Origin: JACOMY01 sp046233115
GTDB taxonomy: Bacteria > Pseudomonadota > Alphaproteobacteria > Kiloniellales > JACOMY01
Assembly (NCBI GenBank): GCA_046233115.1
Contig: JBJXHM010000004.1
Span: forward strand, 372,001 to 436,000
Direction of reading: 5' to 3'
DNA: 64,000 bases
The position numbers and the translations under genes were made by a program. Position 1 is the first letter of the stretch. Each line of letters opens with the position of its first letter. The notes under the pieces are model-generated. The model did no database searches. It worked only from the letters and a program-made list of their open reading frames with translations, and was not told the origin of the DNA. Of this stretch, positions 1 through 7,522 are shown piece by piece.

Positions 1-288
1 GCGGCCGAACTCGTCGGTGCCAAGCCAATGGCCGGCCGAGAAAGGCGGCAACAAGCGATCAGGCAAAGACTGTTCGGTCGGCGAGTAGGGCGCCAGCAGC
101 GGCGCGAAGATCGCCATCGCGATCAGCACCAGGATGATGCCCAGCCCCACCATCGCCAGCCAGTTCTGCGCCAAACGCCGCCAGGCGAGGTAGGCCTGCA
201 CGCAGCGGGCATGGAAGCGCGAGACCGGCTGCTCGCTGGTGAGCCAGGCCCGGCTGCCGGGCGTGAGCGGCCTCTCCTGCATCGCCAT
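1..288 (-). CDS. ABC transporter permease, DppC/OppC type (partial, N-terminus only)
   Basis: This is the first 96 codons of a second permease subunit of a peptide/nickel-type ABC importer; the gene runs off the left edge. Translation from the ATG at 288 gives a basic cytoplasmic lead, one strong transmembrane helix (about residues 43-65, rich in L, I, V and A) and then the motif HWLGTDEFGR, which is typical of the OppC/DppC N-terminal region. The start lies one base after the stop of the upstream DppB-like gene, so the two are probably translationally coupled. The substrate cannot be told from this fragment; the binding protein upstream belongs to the family 5 class. Confidence 0.85.
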   Translation of the reverse strand, partial: MAMQERPLTPGSRAWLTSEQPVSRFHARCVQAYLAWRRLAQNWLAMVGLGIILVLIAMAIFAPLLAPYSPTEQSLPDRLLPPFSAGHWLGTDEFGR

Positions 289-289
289 C

Positions 290-1381
290 CTAGCGCGCCC
301 TCGGATCGACCAGGCGGTAGAGAATGTCGGAGAGACGGTTGAGGGCGATAAAGACCAGGCCCACCACCACCGTGCCGCCCAGCACCGCGTTCATGTCGGC
401 CGAGAAGAGCGCGTTGGTGATGTAGAGGCCCAGCCCAGGCCAGGCGAAGACGGTCTCGGTCAGGACCGAGCCCTCGAGCAGGAAGGCGTAGGAGAGCGCG
501 ATCACCGTGATCAGCGGCACCATGATGTTGCCCAGCGCGTGCACCCAGATCACCCGCCACTCCGGCACGCCCTTCACCCGGGCGGTGGTGATGTACTCCT
601 GGCCCAGCTGGTCGACCATGAAGCTGCGGGTCATGCGGCTGATGTAGGCCAGTGAATAGTAGCCCAGCACCAGGGCCGGCAGGATCACGTGCGAGAGCGC
701 GTCGCGGAAGATGTCCCAGGCACCGGCCAGAGCGGAATCGATCAGCACCGCACCGGTCACCGAGGGGACGTCGTACTCGTACATCAGCTCGTAGGTGGCA
801 TCGAGCCGCCCCGGACCGCCGACCCAGCCCAGCTCTCCGTAGAAGACCAGCAGGCCCATCAGGCCCAGCCAGAAGACCGGCATGGAATAGCCGAAGAGAC
901 AGAAGACGCGCACCGACTGATCGATCCAGCGGCCCTGGTTGGCGGCGGCCAGCACGCCGCTGGGTACCCCCAGGATCACCCCGATCAGGGTCGCCATGGT
1001 GGCCAGCTCCAGGGTGGCGGGAAAGACCCGGCCGATGTCCTCGATCACCGGGTGCGAGGTCATCAGCGACTTGCCGAAGTCGCCGTGCAGCACGTCCCAG
1101 ATGTAATAGCCGAACTGGGTCAGCAGCGGCTCGTTCAGGCCGAGCTGCTCGCGCACCTGGTCGATCTGCGCCTGACTCGCCCGCTCGCCGACGATGGCCA
1201 GCACCGGGTCGATCGGGATGATGCGCCCGATGATGAAGGTGATCAGCAGCAGCCCGAGGAAGGTGATGAGCAGGCTGGCCAGACTGCGTAGCAACCCCAG
1301 CAGCAGCCGCGGCAGGCTGCGTCCCCGGGCACGTAGCCTGGCTCCGGCCGTCGGCTGCCCGACCCCTTGAACCTCGCTCAC
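290..1381 (-). CDS. ABC transporter permease, DppB/OppB type
   Basis: Integral membrane subunit of a peptide/nickel-type ABC importer. The 363-residue protein has the family layout: a first helix near residues 30-52, a motif close to IPIDPVLAIVGE after it, a periplasmic stretch, then five more helices with the cytoplasmic EAA-type loop around residues 250-280 (a YSLAYISRMTRSFMVDQ-like stretch followed by ARVKGVPEWRV), which docks on the ATPase. The start is a GTG with no clear ribosome-binding site, so the first few residues are uncertain. It follows the binding-protein gene by 58 bases, which hold a hairpin, and abuts the DppC-like gene. The ATPase genes are not in the window and may lie further left. 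Confidence 0.88.
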   Translation of the reverse strand: MSEVQGVGQPTAGARLRARGRSLPRLLLGLLRSLASLLITFLGLLLITFIIGRIIPIDPVLAIVGERASQAQIDQVREQLGLNEPLLTQFGYYIWDVLHGDFGKSLMTSHPVIEDIGRVFPATLELATMATLIGVILGVPSGVLAAANQGRWIDQSVRVFCLFGYSMPVFWLGLMGLLVFYGELGWVGGPGRLDATYELMYEYDVPSVTGAVLIDSALAGAWDIFRDALSHVILPALVLGYYSLAYISRMTRSFMVDQLGQEYITTARVKGVPEWRVIWVHALGNIMVPLITVIALSYAFLLEGSVLTETVFAWPGLGLYITNALFSADMNAVLGGTVVVGLVFIALNRLSDILYRLVDPRAR

Positions 1382-1401
1382 CTGGCTCGATCCAGCGCGG
1401 T

Positions 1402-1431
1402 GCAGGGCACCCGCCTCTGCGCGTGCCCTGC
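1402..1431 (-). terminator. Intercistronic hairpin between binding protein and permease genes
   Basis: A perfect 9-bp inverted repeat (GCAGGGCAC at 1402-1410 and GTGCCCTGC at 1423-1431) with a 12-base loop, starting just past the stop of the binding-protein gene. There is no T-tract. Hairpins here in ABC operons commonly slow 3' decay or cause partial termination, so that the binding protein is made in excess over the permeases. That role is inferred from position. Confidence 0.5.
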
Positions 1432-1439
1432 CCCCACGT

Positions 1440-3029
1440 CTAGTTCTTGGTCACGGGCCAGTAGAAGGCCGAGTGAATCGAGCCACCGGCCGAGAAGTTG
1501 TCCACGTTGTTGCGCGCGGCAACCTGTTCGATCAACTGGAACATCGGCGCGAAAGGCGAGTTCTTCTGGTGGATGCGTTGCACCTCCTCGTACATCGCCT
1601 TGCGCTTGTCGGTGTCGCGCTCCAGCACCGCGGCGTTGGTGATCGGGGTCTCCTCGGTCGCGGGATAGGCGTTACGCCAGGCCAGGATGCCGGTCAGCTG
1701 CGCCTCGGGCGAGTTGTCCGGGTTGCGGGCGAAGGTGTCGGCGTTGGTGTGCGGGTCGGAGTAGTCCGGGCCCCAGGCGCCGAGGTAGATGTCGTGGTTG
1801 CGCGAGCGGTACTCGCCCAGGATCTCCTTGCCGGTGCCGGTGCGGATGTCGGCCTTGATGCCGGCCTGCGCCAGGGTGTTCTGGAAGGACTGCGCCATCT
1901 CCAGCCGGTCCTGGTCGTTACGCACGAAGATCTTGATCTCCAGGTCCTCGATACCGGCCTCCTTCAACAGGGCCTTGGCCTTCTCGACGTCCAGCTTGTA
2001 GGGCTTGTCGTCGATCGCGCCCAGGAAGCCCTTCGGCAGGAAGGCCTGGTGGACGATGTAGTTGCCCTTGAGGAAGGTCTCAGCCATGCCGTCGTAGTCG
2101 ATCAGGTACTTGATCGCCTCGATCAGCTTGGGGTTGTTCAGCGGCTCGTGCGACATGTTCAGCGAGACGTACATGATCCGCCCGCGCACCTCGTCGTTGA
2201 TCTTGATGTCGGGGTTGCCGCGCACGCCCTCGATATCGACCGGGGTCAGCTTGCGGGCGATGTCGACGTCGCCGCGCTCCAGCAGCAGGCGCTGGGTGGC
2301 CGGCTCCGGCACGTGGCGCACGAAGACCCGCGTCATCGCCGGTGCGCCGCGCCAGTAGTTCTCATTGGCCTCCAGCACGTAGTTCTCGTTCGGCTTCCAG
2401 GCGCGCAGCGAATAGGCGCCGGAGCCGGCGGTGTTGGACTTCAGCCACTCGTAGCCGAGGTCGCCGTCCTTCTCGTGCTCCAGCACCGTCTTCTTGTCGA
2501 CGACAGAGGCCACCACGGCGGTCAGGGCGCTGTAGAAGAACGACGGCGCGTAAGGCTTGTCGACGGTGATGGTCAGGGTATCGCCGTCAGCCTTGATCAC
2601 CTCCTCCACGTTCTCCGGCGTGAAGCCGAACTGGGTCAGGATGAAGGCCGGCGTCTTGTTCAGCTTGACCGCGCGCTGCAGCGAGAAGGCCGCATCCTCG
2701 GCGGTCACCGGGTTGCCGGAGTGGAAGGTGACCCCGTCGCGGATCTTGAAGCTGTAGGTCTTGCCGTCGTCCGACAGGCTCCAGCTCTCGGCCAGGCCCG
2801 GGACCAGCGGCCCCAGGTTGGCGGGGTCGAGCTCCACCAGGGTGTCGTAGACGTTGTTCAGCATGTCGTTGCCGGAGAACTCGAAGCTCTCGGCCGGATC
2901 GATCGACACGATGTCGTCGATCTTGTCGGCGATCACCAAGGTGTCGGCCGGTGTTTCCGCCCTGGCGACAGCGACGCTGAACACGAGCGCCGCGCAGCTC
3001 GCCAAGGTAAACCTGGTCAGACTGCTCAT
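1440..3029 (-). CDS. ABC transporter substrate-binding protein, family 5 (peptide/nickel type)
   Basis: Periplasmic solute-binding protein of a DppA/OppA-like importer. The chosen ATG at 3029 has a GGAGG eight bases upstream and yields a normal signal peptide (SSLTRFTLASCAALVFSVAVARA, cleavage after ARA). A longer frame from 3080 would put basic, proline-rich residues ahead of the signal and is unlikely. The mature protein shows family features: SIDPAESFEFSG near the start, LAESWSLSDDGKTYSFKIRD, and FHSGNPVTAEDAAFSLQR. It is about 530 residues long, as expected. It leads the operon with the DppB- and DppC-like genes. The peptide or other ligand is not predictable from sequence alone. Confidence 0.9.
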   Translation of the reverse strand: MSSLTRFTLASCAALVFSVAVARAETPADTLVIADKIDDIVSIDPAESFEFSGNDMLNNVYDTLVELDPANLGPLVPGLAESWSLSDDGKTYSFKIRDGVTFHSGNPVTAEDAAFSLQRAVKLNKTPAFILTQFGFTPENVEEVIKADGDTLTITVDKPYAPSFFYSALTAVVASVVDKKTVLEHEKDGDLGYEWLKSNTAGSGAYSLRAWKPNENYVLEANENYWRGAPAMTRVFVRHVPEPATQRLLLERGDVDIARKLTPVDIEGVRGNPDIKINDEVRGRIMYVSLNMSHEPLNNPKLIEAIKYLIDYDGMAETFLKGNYIVHQAFLPKGFLGAIDDKPYKLDVEKAKALLKEAGIEDLEIKIFVRNDQDRLEMAQSFQNTLAQAGIKADIRTGTGKEILGEYRSRNHDIYLGAWGPDYSDPHTNADTFARNPDNSPEAQLTGILAWRNAYPATEETPITNAAVLERDTDKRKAMYEEVQRIHQKNSPFAPMFQLIEQVAARNNVDNFSAGGSIHSAFYWPVTKN

Positions 3030-3279
3030 AGAGTGTTCCTCCATCCCTTGCCGCGGGGGTCGCCATCGCGCACCGACCAAGGCGGCTCTTTGACCTGAAA
3101 ACAGCCTAGACCAGGCGGAGCGGAGGTCAATGACGAAGTCCCCTCTGTGGTGCGATCAATTCGACAGCAAAGGTCCTGGAAGACGCCTGCCTTGCACCGC
3201 CGCTACTCGGCGACGATAGTGCAGCCGGGCCGCTCGGACCTCACACCCGACATGGTCCCTGTTTGGGAGGAAATGCGCC
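3030..3279. promoter_or_regulatory. Divergent promoter region with a 7-bp inverted repeat (TTGACCT/AGGTCAA)
   Basis: This 250-bp gap separates the leftward ABC operon from the rightward gcvT-like gene, so it must hold promoters for both. TTGACCT at 3090-3096 and AGGTCAA at 3124-3130 form an inverted repeat with 27 bases between the arms, about 60 bases upstream of the binding-protein start. It could be an operator or chance. I looked for glycine riboswitch core motifs ahead of gcvT and did not see them. GGGAGGAAATGCGCC precedes the gcvT ATG and includes its ribosome-binding site. Confidence 0.35.
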
Positions 3280-4374
3280 ATGAGCGACACAATGCTTGAG
3301 ACACCGCTCTACGACATGCATCTGGCCCTGGGCGGCAAGATGGTCGGGTTCGCCGGCTACGCCATGCCGGTCAACTACCCGAGCGGCATCATGGCCGAGC
3401 ACAAGCAGTGCCGGGAGCAGGCGGCCTTGTTCGACGTCTCGCATATGGGGCAGGTCGAGCTGCGTGGCACCGGGGCCGCCAAGGCGCTGGAGCGGCTGGT
3501 CCCCAGCGCGGTGGAGGGCCTGAAGCCCGGCAAGGCGCGCTACAGCGTCTTCACCAACGCAGCCGGCGGCATCCTGGACGACCTCATCATCTCCAACGCC
3601 GGCGATCATCTCTACCTGGTGGTGAACGCCTCCATGCGCCATCAGGACGTGGCGCACCTGCGTGCCCACCTGGGCGAGGTCGAGCTGGTGGAGCGCAACG
3701 ACCGCGCCCTGGTCGCCGTGCAGGGTCCCAAGGCCGAGGCGGTGGTGGCCGGGCTGGCACCCGAGGCGGCCGGTCTCGCCTTCATGGAGACCTGCGAGGC
3801 CCGGATCCTGGGGGCGCCCTGCCGCCTCTCGCGCCTGGGCTACACCGGCGAGGACGGATACGAGATCGCCCTGCCGGCCGAGCGTGCCCGTGAGATCGCC
3901 GAGGCGCTGCTGGAGAACGAGGCCTGCGCCCCCGCCGGCCTCGGCGCCCGCGACAGCCTGCGGCTGGAGGCCGGCCTCTGCCTCTACGGCAACGACATCG
4001 ACCAGACCACCTCGCCAGTCGAGGCGCAGATCCAGTGGATTATCCAGAAGCGCCGGCGCGAGGAGGCCGGCTTCCCCGGTGCCGAACGCATCCTGCGCGA
4101 GCTGGCCGAGGGGCCGGCCCGCAAGCTGGTCGGCCTCCAGCCCGAGGGGCGGGCCCCGGCGCGCGCCGGCACCGAGATCGCCCAGGAGGGCCGGATCGTG
4201 GGCCAGGTCACCAGCGGCGGCTTCGGCCCCACCCTGGGTGCGCCGATCTCCATCGGCTACCTGGAGAGCGCCCTGGCCGAGCCCGGCACCAAGGTCGACC
4301 TGATGGTCCGCGGCAAGGCCCAGCCGGCAGAGGTCGTCGCCCTGCCCTTCGTCCCGCATCGCTACAAGCGCTGA
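3280..4374 (+). CDS. gcvT: Aminomethyltransferase (glycine cleavage T protein family)
   Basis: Predicted to transfer the methylene group from the aminomethyl-lipoyl H protein to tetrahydrofolate, releasing ammonia. The 364-residue length is normal for GcvT. Family signatures are clear: a start close to LETPLYDMHLALGGKMV, then FAGYAMPVNYP, LFDVSHMGQVELRG, the LGYTGEDGYEI loop and GLGARDSLRLEAGLCLYGND. GGGAGG lies upstream of the ATG. Neither gcvH nor gcvP follows; the next gene is an RTX gene 260 bases on. The genome also shows dimethylglycine and sarcosine oxidation genes nearby, which produce 5,10-methylene-THF, so a stand-alone GcvT relative acting in that pathway is possible. Membership of the family is sure; the exact substrate is less so. 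Confidence 0.9.
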   Translation: MSDTMLETPLYDMHLALGGKMVGFAGYAMPVNYPSGIMAEHKQCREQAALFDVSHMGQVELRGTGAAKALERLVPSAVEGLKPGKARYSVFTNAAGGILDDLIISNAGDHLYLVVNASMRHQDVAHLRAHLGEVELVERNDRALVAVQGPKAEAVVAGLAPEAAGLAFMETCEARILGAPCRLSRLGYTGEDGYEIALPAERAREIAEALLENEACAPAGLGARDSLRLEAGLCLYGNDIDQTTSPVEAQIQWIIQKRRREEAGFPGAERILRELAEGPARKLVGLQPEGRAPARAGTEIAQEGRIVGQVTSGGFGPTLGAPISIGYLESALAEPGTKVDLMVRGKAQPAEVVALPFVPHRYKR

Positions 4375-4416
4375 CCATGTTTCGAAGAGACGCAAAGTAT
4401 CCGATTGCCACAGGCA

Positions 4417-4437
4417 ATGCCTATTTCTTAGGCATTC
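4417..4437 (+). terminator. Hairpin downstream of gcvT
   Basis: AATGCCTA (4417-4424) and TAGGCATT (4430-4437) form a perfect 8-bp stem with a 5-base loop, 43 bases after the gcvT stop. No long T-tract follows, so termination is inferred from position. The rest of 4438-4634 is AT-rich (for example GATATAAAACC near 4488-4500) and probably carries the promoter of the RTX gene that follows. Confidence 0.5.
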
Positions 4438-4634
4438 GCATCCCGACCACCTGATTGCCACACACCTCGAACAAATAACAAGAATTGTGATATAAAACCC
4501 CTCCAGAGTGGGAGGAGTTTGCACTTCCGAATAAAGAGTGCAACTATTCAAAAAAATTCGATCATACACCTGTTGTCCGAGGCCCGGGCTCTCTGGAGCC
4601 TATTCCCTGAACAGTGTGACCGGAGGACAGTCCT

Positions 4635-7334
4635 ATGGCCACGGTGACAGGAACCAATGCTGTCGATTTCATCGCCACAGGCAGCGGCAACGACGTGATC
4701 TACGGCCTCTCGCGGGGCGACAGCCTGTTCGGCGGCAGCGGCAGCGATACCCTGTTCGGCGCCAGCGCCTATGACCTGCTGGACGGCGGGGTCGGCGACG
4801 ACAGCCTTCTGGGTGAGGAGGGCGACGACAAGCTCTACGGCCGCAGCGGCAGCGACCTGGTCTTCGGCGGGTCCGGCGTCGACAGCGCCTTCGGCAATAG
4901 CGGCGCCGACGTCGTGGCCGGCATGTGGGGCGGCGATACGCTGGTCGGCGGCACCGGCAACGACACCCTCTTCGGCGGCGGGCTCTTCCCCATCGCCGGC
5001 GATGGCGGCGACCGCTTGTTCGGCGCCACTGGCGACGATCGCCTCTACGGTCTCTCCGGCGACGACAGCCTCTTCGGCGGAGAGGGCAAGGATTTCCTCA
5101 TTGGCTTCTCCGGGGACGACTGGGCCAACGCCGGGACCGGAAACGACCGAGCCTATGGCTCGGACGGCGACGACATCGTCGGAGGCAACGACGGCGACGA
5201 CACCCTGGCCGGCGGCACGGGTCACGATGGGATCTTCGGCGGGTCGGGGCAGGACACCCTGCACGGCAATGGCGGCAACGACAGCCTGTTCGGCGGGCGC
5301 GGCGACGACAGCCTCTATGCCGACGCGGGCGAGGATGATCTGCACGGCGGCGCCGGCGCGGACCGCCTCTTCGGCGGCTACCTGCAATACGGCGACAGCG
5401 GCAACGACGTTCTCTTCGGCGCCACCGCCACCGAAAGGCAGGAGGGCGGCGACGGAAACGACGTGATCTCGGCGCAGTCCGGGCTGCAGTGGCTCTACGG
5501 TGGCTCGGGCAACGACTACCTACTGGTCGGTTCCGGCGACGACCTCGCCTATGGCGACAGCGGCGACGATCGCCTGGAGGATCTCTTCGGCGGTGGCGGC
5601 GACGACCTGCTCAGCGGCGGCTATGGGGACGACACCCTGGGCGGCGGCAACGGCAACGACTATCTCTACGGCGGACAGGGTCTGGACACGCTCTACGGCG
5701 ACAACGGCAGGGACACGCTGCGCGGTCAGCTCGGCGACGACAGGCTATACGGCACCAATGGCACCGACCGGCTCTACGGCGGCAACGACGACGACCGGCT
5801 GAATGGCGGACGCGGCGACGACTCCCTGCTGGGCGAAGATGGCAACGATCGCCTGTTCGGCGACAGCGGGATCGACCGCCTGACCGGCAACAGCGGACTG
5901 GATACTCTTTATGGTGGCAGCAGCTATGATTTTCTCTTCGGCGACACCGGCAACGACCGCGTCTACGGCGGCGACGGCATGGACGATGTGGTCGGTGGCG
6001 AGGGCGACGACATCCTGGGCGGCGGCAGCGGCAGGGACGTCCTCTTCGGTGGATACGGCAACGACACCGCCACGGCACACAGCGGCGACGATCAGCTCTT
6101 CGGCTACCAGGGCGCGGACCTGCTGTCGGCCGGAGACGGCGACGACGAGGTTCGCGGCGAGGACGGCAACGACAGACTCTATGGCGGCGATCATCGGGAT
6201 ACCCTCTTCGGCGGCGACGGCGAGGACAGCCTGCGCGGCTCCTCCGGCGCCGACCGCATGGTCGGTGGCTCCGGCAGCGACGGGCTGTTCGGCGGCACCC
6301 GCAGCGACCGGCTGAATGGCGGCAGCGGGGCCGATTCCGCGATCGGCGGCATGGGCAACGACACCTTCATCGTCGATACCTTCCTGGATCTGGTCGGGGA
6401 GCTCGCCGGCGAGGGCGCTGAGGACGTGCTCCGCTCCAACGCCAGCTTCTACGAGCTGGCCGGCGGTGCCGGTGGCTTCCTCGAGCGCGCCCAGGTCAAC
6501 GCCGGCGTCGGCGACGGCACGCTCCTCGGCAACGAGATTGCCAACACCTTGCTCGGCAACAGCGGCGAGGACAGCCTGCGCGGTGAGGAAGGCGACGACA
6601 TCCTGAACGGCCGCAGCGGCAGCGATAGCTTGGTGGGTAACTCCGGCGACGACACCTTCGTGGTCGACAGCGCCGGCGACAGCGTCTTCGAGCTATCGGG
6701 CCAGGGCACCGACCTGGTGCGTGCGGAGTGCGACTACACGCTCCCCTCCGGTACCGCCACGGCCTTCATCGAGACCCTGCGCCTGCAAGGCGGCTTCGGC
6801 AACATCGACGGCGCCGGAAACGAGCTGGACAACAGCGTCGAGGGCAACAGTGGCGCCAACGACCTGCGCGGCCTGCAGGGCGTCGATACCCTGCAGGGCG
6901 GCGACGGCGATGACCGCCTCTTCGGCGGCCAGGAGGGCGACCACCTGGAGGGCGAGAGCGGCGCCGACAAGCTCTACATCGGCCAGGACGACATCGCCTT
7001 CGGCGGGTCGGGCGCCGACCGCTTCCGCTTCAACGGCAGTGCGCTCGGCTACGGCGGCTCCGGCGGGCCGGTGCTCCGCGATTTCGACGGCATCAGCCTC
7101 AACGCCGGCAATGGCGCCGACAAGCTGGTCTTCGCGACGGGCCTGGAAGTCGGCAGCTTCGCCTACATCGGCGCGGCGGCCTTCTCCGGCGGCGGCAACT
7201 CAGAGGCCCGCTTCGACGGAACGCGTCAGCTCCAGATCGACCAGGACGGCGACGGGTCAGTGGACCAAGCCTTCCGTGTCGACGGCGTCACGGCCGCGAA
7301 CGTCCTGACCTCGGCGGACTTCGTGTGGTTCTGA
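4635..7334 (+). CDS. RTX calcium-binding repeat protein with canonical 9-residue repeats
   Basis: An 899-residue protein made almost wholly of hemolysin-type calcium-binding repeats (GGxGxDxLx). Repeats begin within 15 residues of the start and continue for about 560 residues with an exact 9-residue step (for example DSLFGGSGS, DTLFGASAY). Two spacer modules follow with motifs like DTFIVDTFLDLVGE and DTFVVDSAGDSVFE, then a C-terminal block (VGSFAYIGAAAFSGGG, DQDGDGSVDQAF, ending SADFVWF) that resembles the serralysin-type C-terminus used by type I secretion. No signal peptide or enzyme domain is visible. GGAGGA lies eight bases before the ATG. It is probably exported and folded by calcium outside the cell. 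First of three tandem RTX paralogues; its last 300 residues closely match those of the next gene. Confidence 0.88.
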   Translation: MATVTGTNAVDFIATGSGNDVIYGLSRGDSLFGGSGSDTLFGASAYDLLDGGVGDDSLLGEEGDDKLYGRSGSDLVFGGSGVDSAFGNSGADVVAGMWGGDTLVGGTGNDTLFGGGLFPIAGDGGDRLFGATGDDRLYGLSGDDSLFGGEGKDFLIGFSGDDWANAGTGNDRAYGSDGDDIVGGNDGDDTLAGGTGHDGIFGGSGQDTLHGNGGNDSLFGGRGDDSLYADAGEDDLHGGAGADRLFGGYLQYGDSGNDVLFGATATERQEGGDGNDVISAQSGLQWLYGGSGNDYLLVGSGDDLAYGDSGDDRLEDLFGGGGDDLLSGGYGDDTLGGGNGNDYLYGGQGLDTLYGDNGRDTLRGQLGDDRLYGTNGTDRLYGGNDDDRLNGGRGDDSLLGEDGNDRLFGDSGIDRLTGNSGLDTLYGGSSYDFLFGDTGNDRVYGGDGMDDVVGGEGDDILGGGSGRDVLFGGYGNDTATAHSGDDQLFGYQGADLLSAGDGDDEVRGEDGNDRLYGGDHRDTLFGGDGEDSLRGSSGADRMVGGSGSDGLFGGTRSDRLNGGSGADSAIGGMGNDTFIVDTFLDLVGELAGEGAEDVLRSNASFYELAGGAGGFLERAQVNAGVGDGTLLGNEIANTLLGNSGEDSLRGEEGDDILNGRSGSDSLVGNSGDDTFVVDSAGDSVFELSGQGTDLVRAECDYTLPSGTATAFIETLRLQGGFGNIDGAGNELDNSVEGNSGANDLRGLQGVDTLQGGDGDDRLFGGQEGDHLEGESGADKLYIGQDDIAFGGSGADRFRFNGSALGYGGSGGPVLRDFDGISLNAGNGADKLVFATGLEVGSFAYIGAAAFSGGGNSEARFDGTRQLQIDQDGDGSVDQAFRVDGVTAANVLTSADFVWF

Positions 7335-7432
7335 TGGGCGGTCCAAGGCGGTCAGATTGGACACGGCGAGCTTGCCGGCCCTGCGGTGAAGAATCTGTAA
7401 TCTCACGATTGGTCCTCCCTTGAGGCTCGCCC

Positions 7433-7464
7433 GTTCGGACTGGAGAGGAAGCCTGGGTCCGAAC
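7433..7464. terminator. Hairpin between RTX genes 1 and 2
   Basis: GTTCGGAC (7433-7440) and GTCCGAAC (7457-7464) are perfect complements around a 16-base loop, with flanking GCCC/GGGGC able to extend the stem. It lies in the 188-bp gap before the second RTX gene. A terminator or a leader structure for that gene are both possible. Confidence 0.35.
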
Positions 7465-7522
7465 AGGGGCGGTGCCACTTTCAAAACGGGTTCGCGAGGA
7501 CCCAGAAAGGCGACTCGTCATC

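Noticed and set aside
1473..3098. Open frame of 541 codons on the plus strand opposite the ABC binding protein
   Set aside because: Antisense shadow; the minus-strand protein has a signal peptide, ribosome-binding site and family motifs.
3081..3279. Possible glycine riboswitch upstream of gcvT
   Set aside because: I looked for the conserved glycine aptamer core and a tandem-aptamer layout and did not see them.
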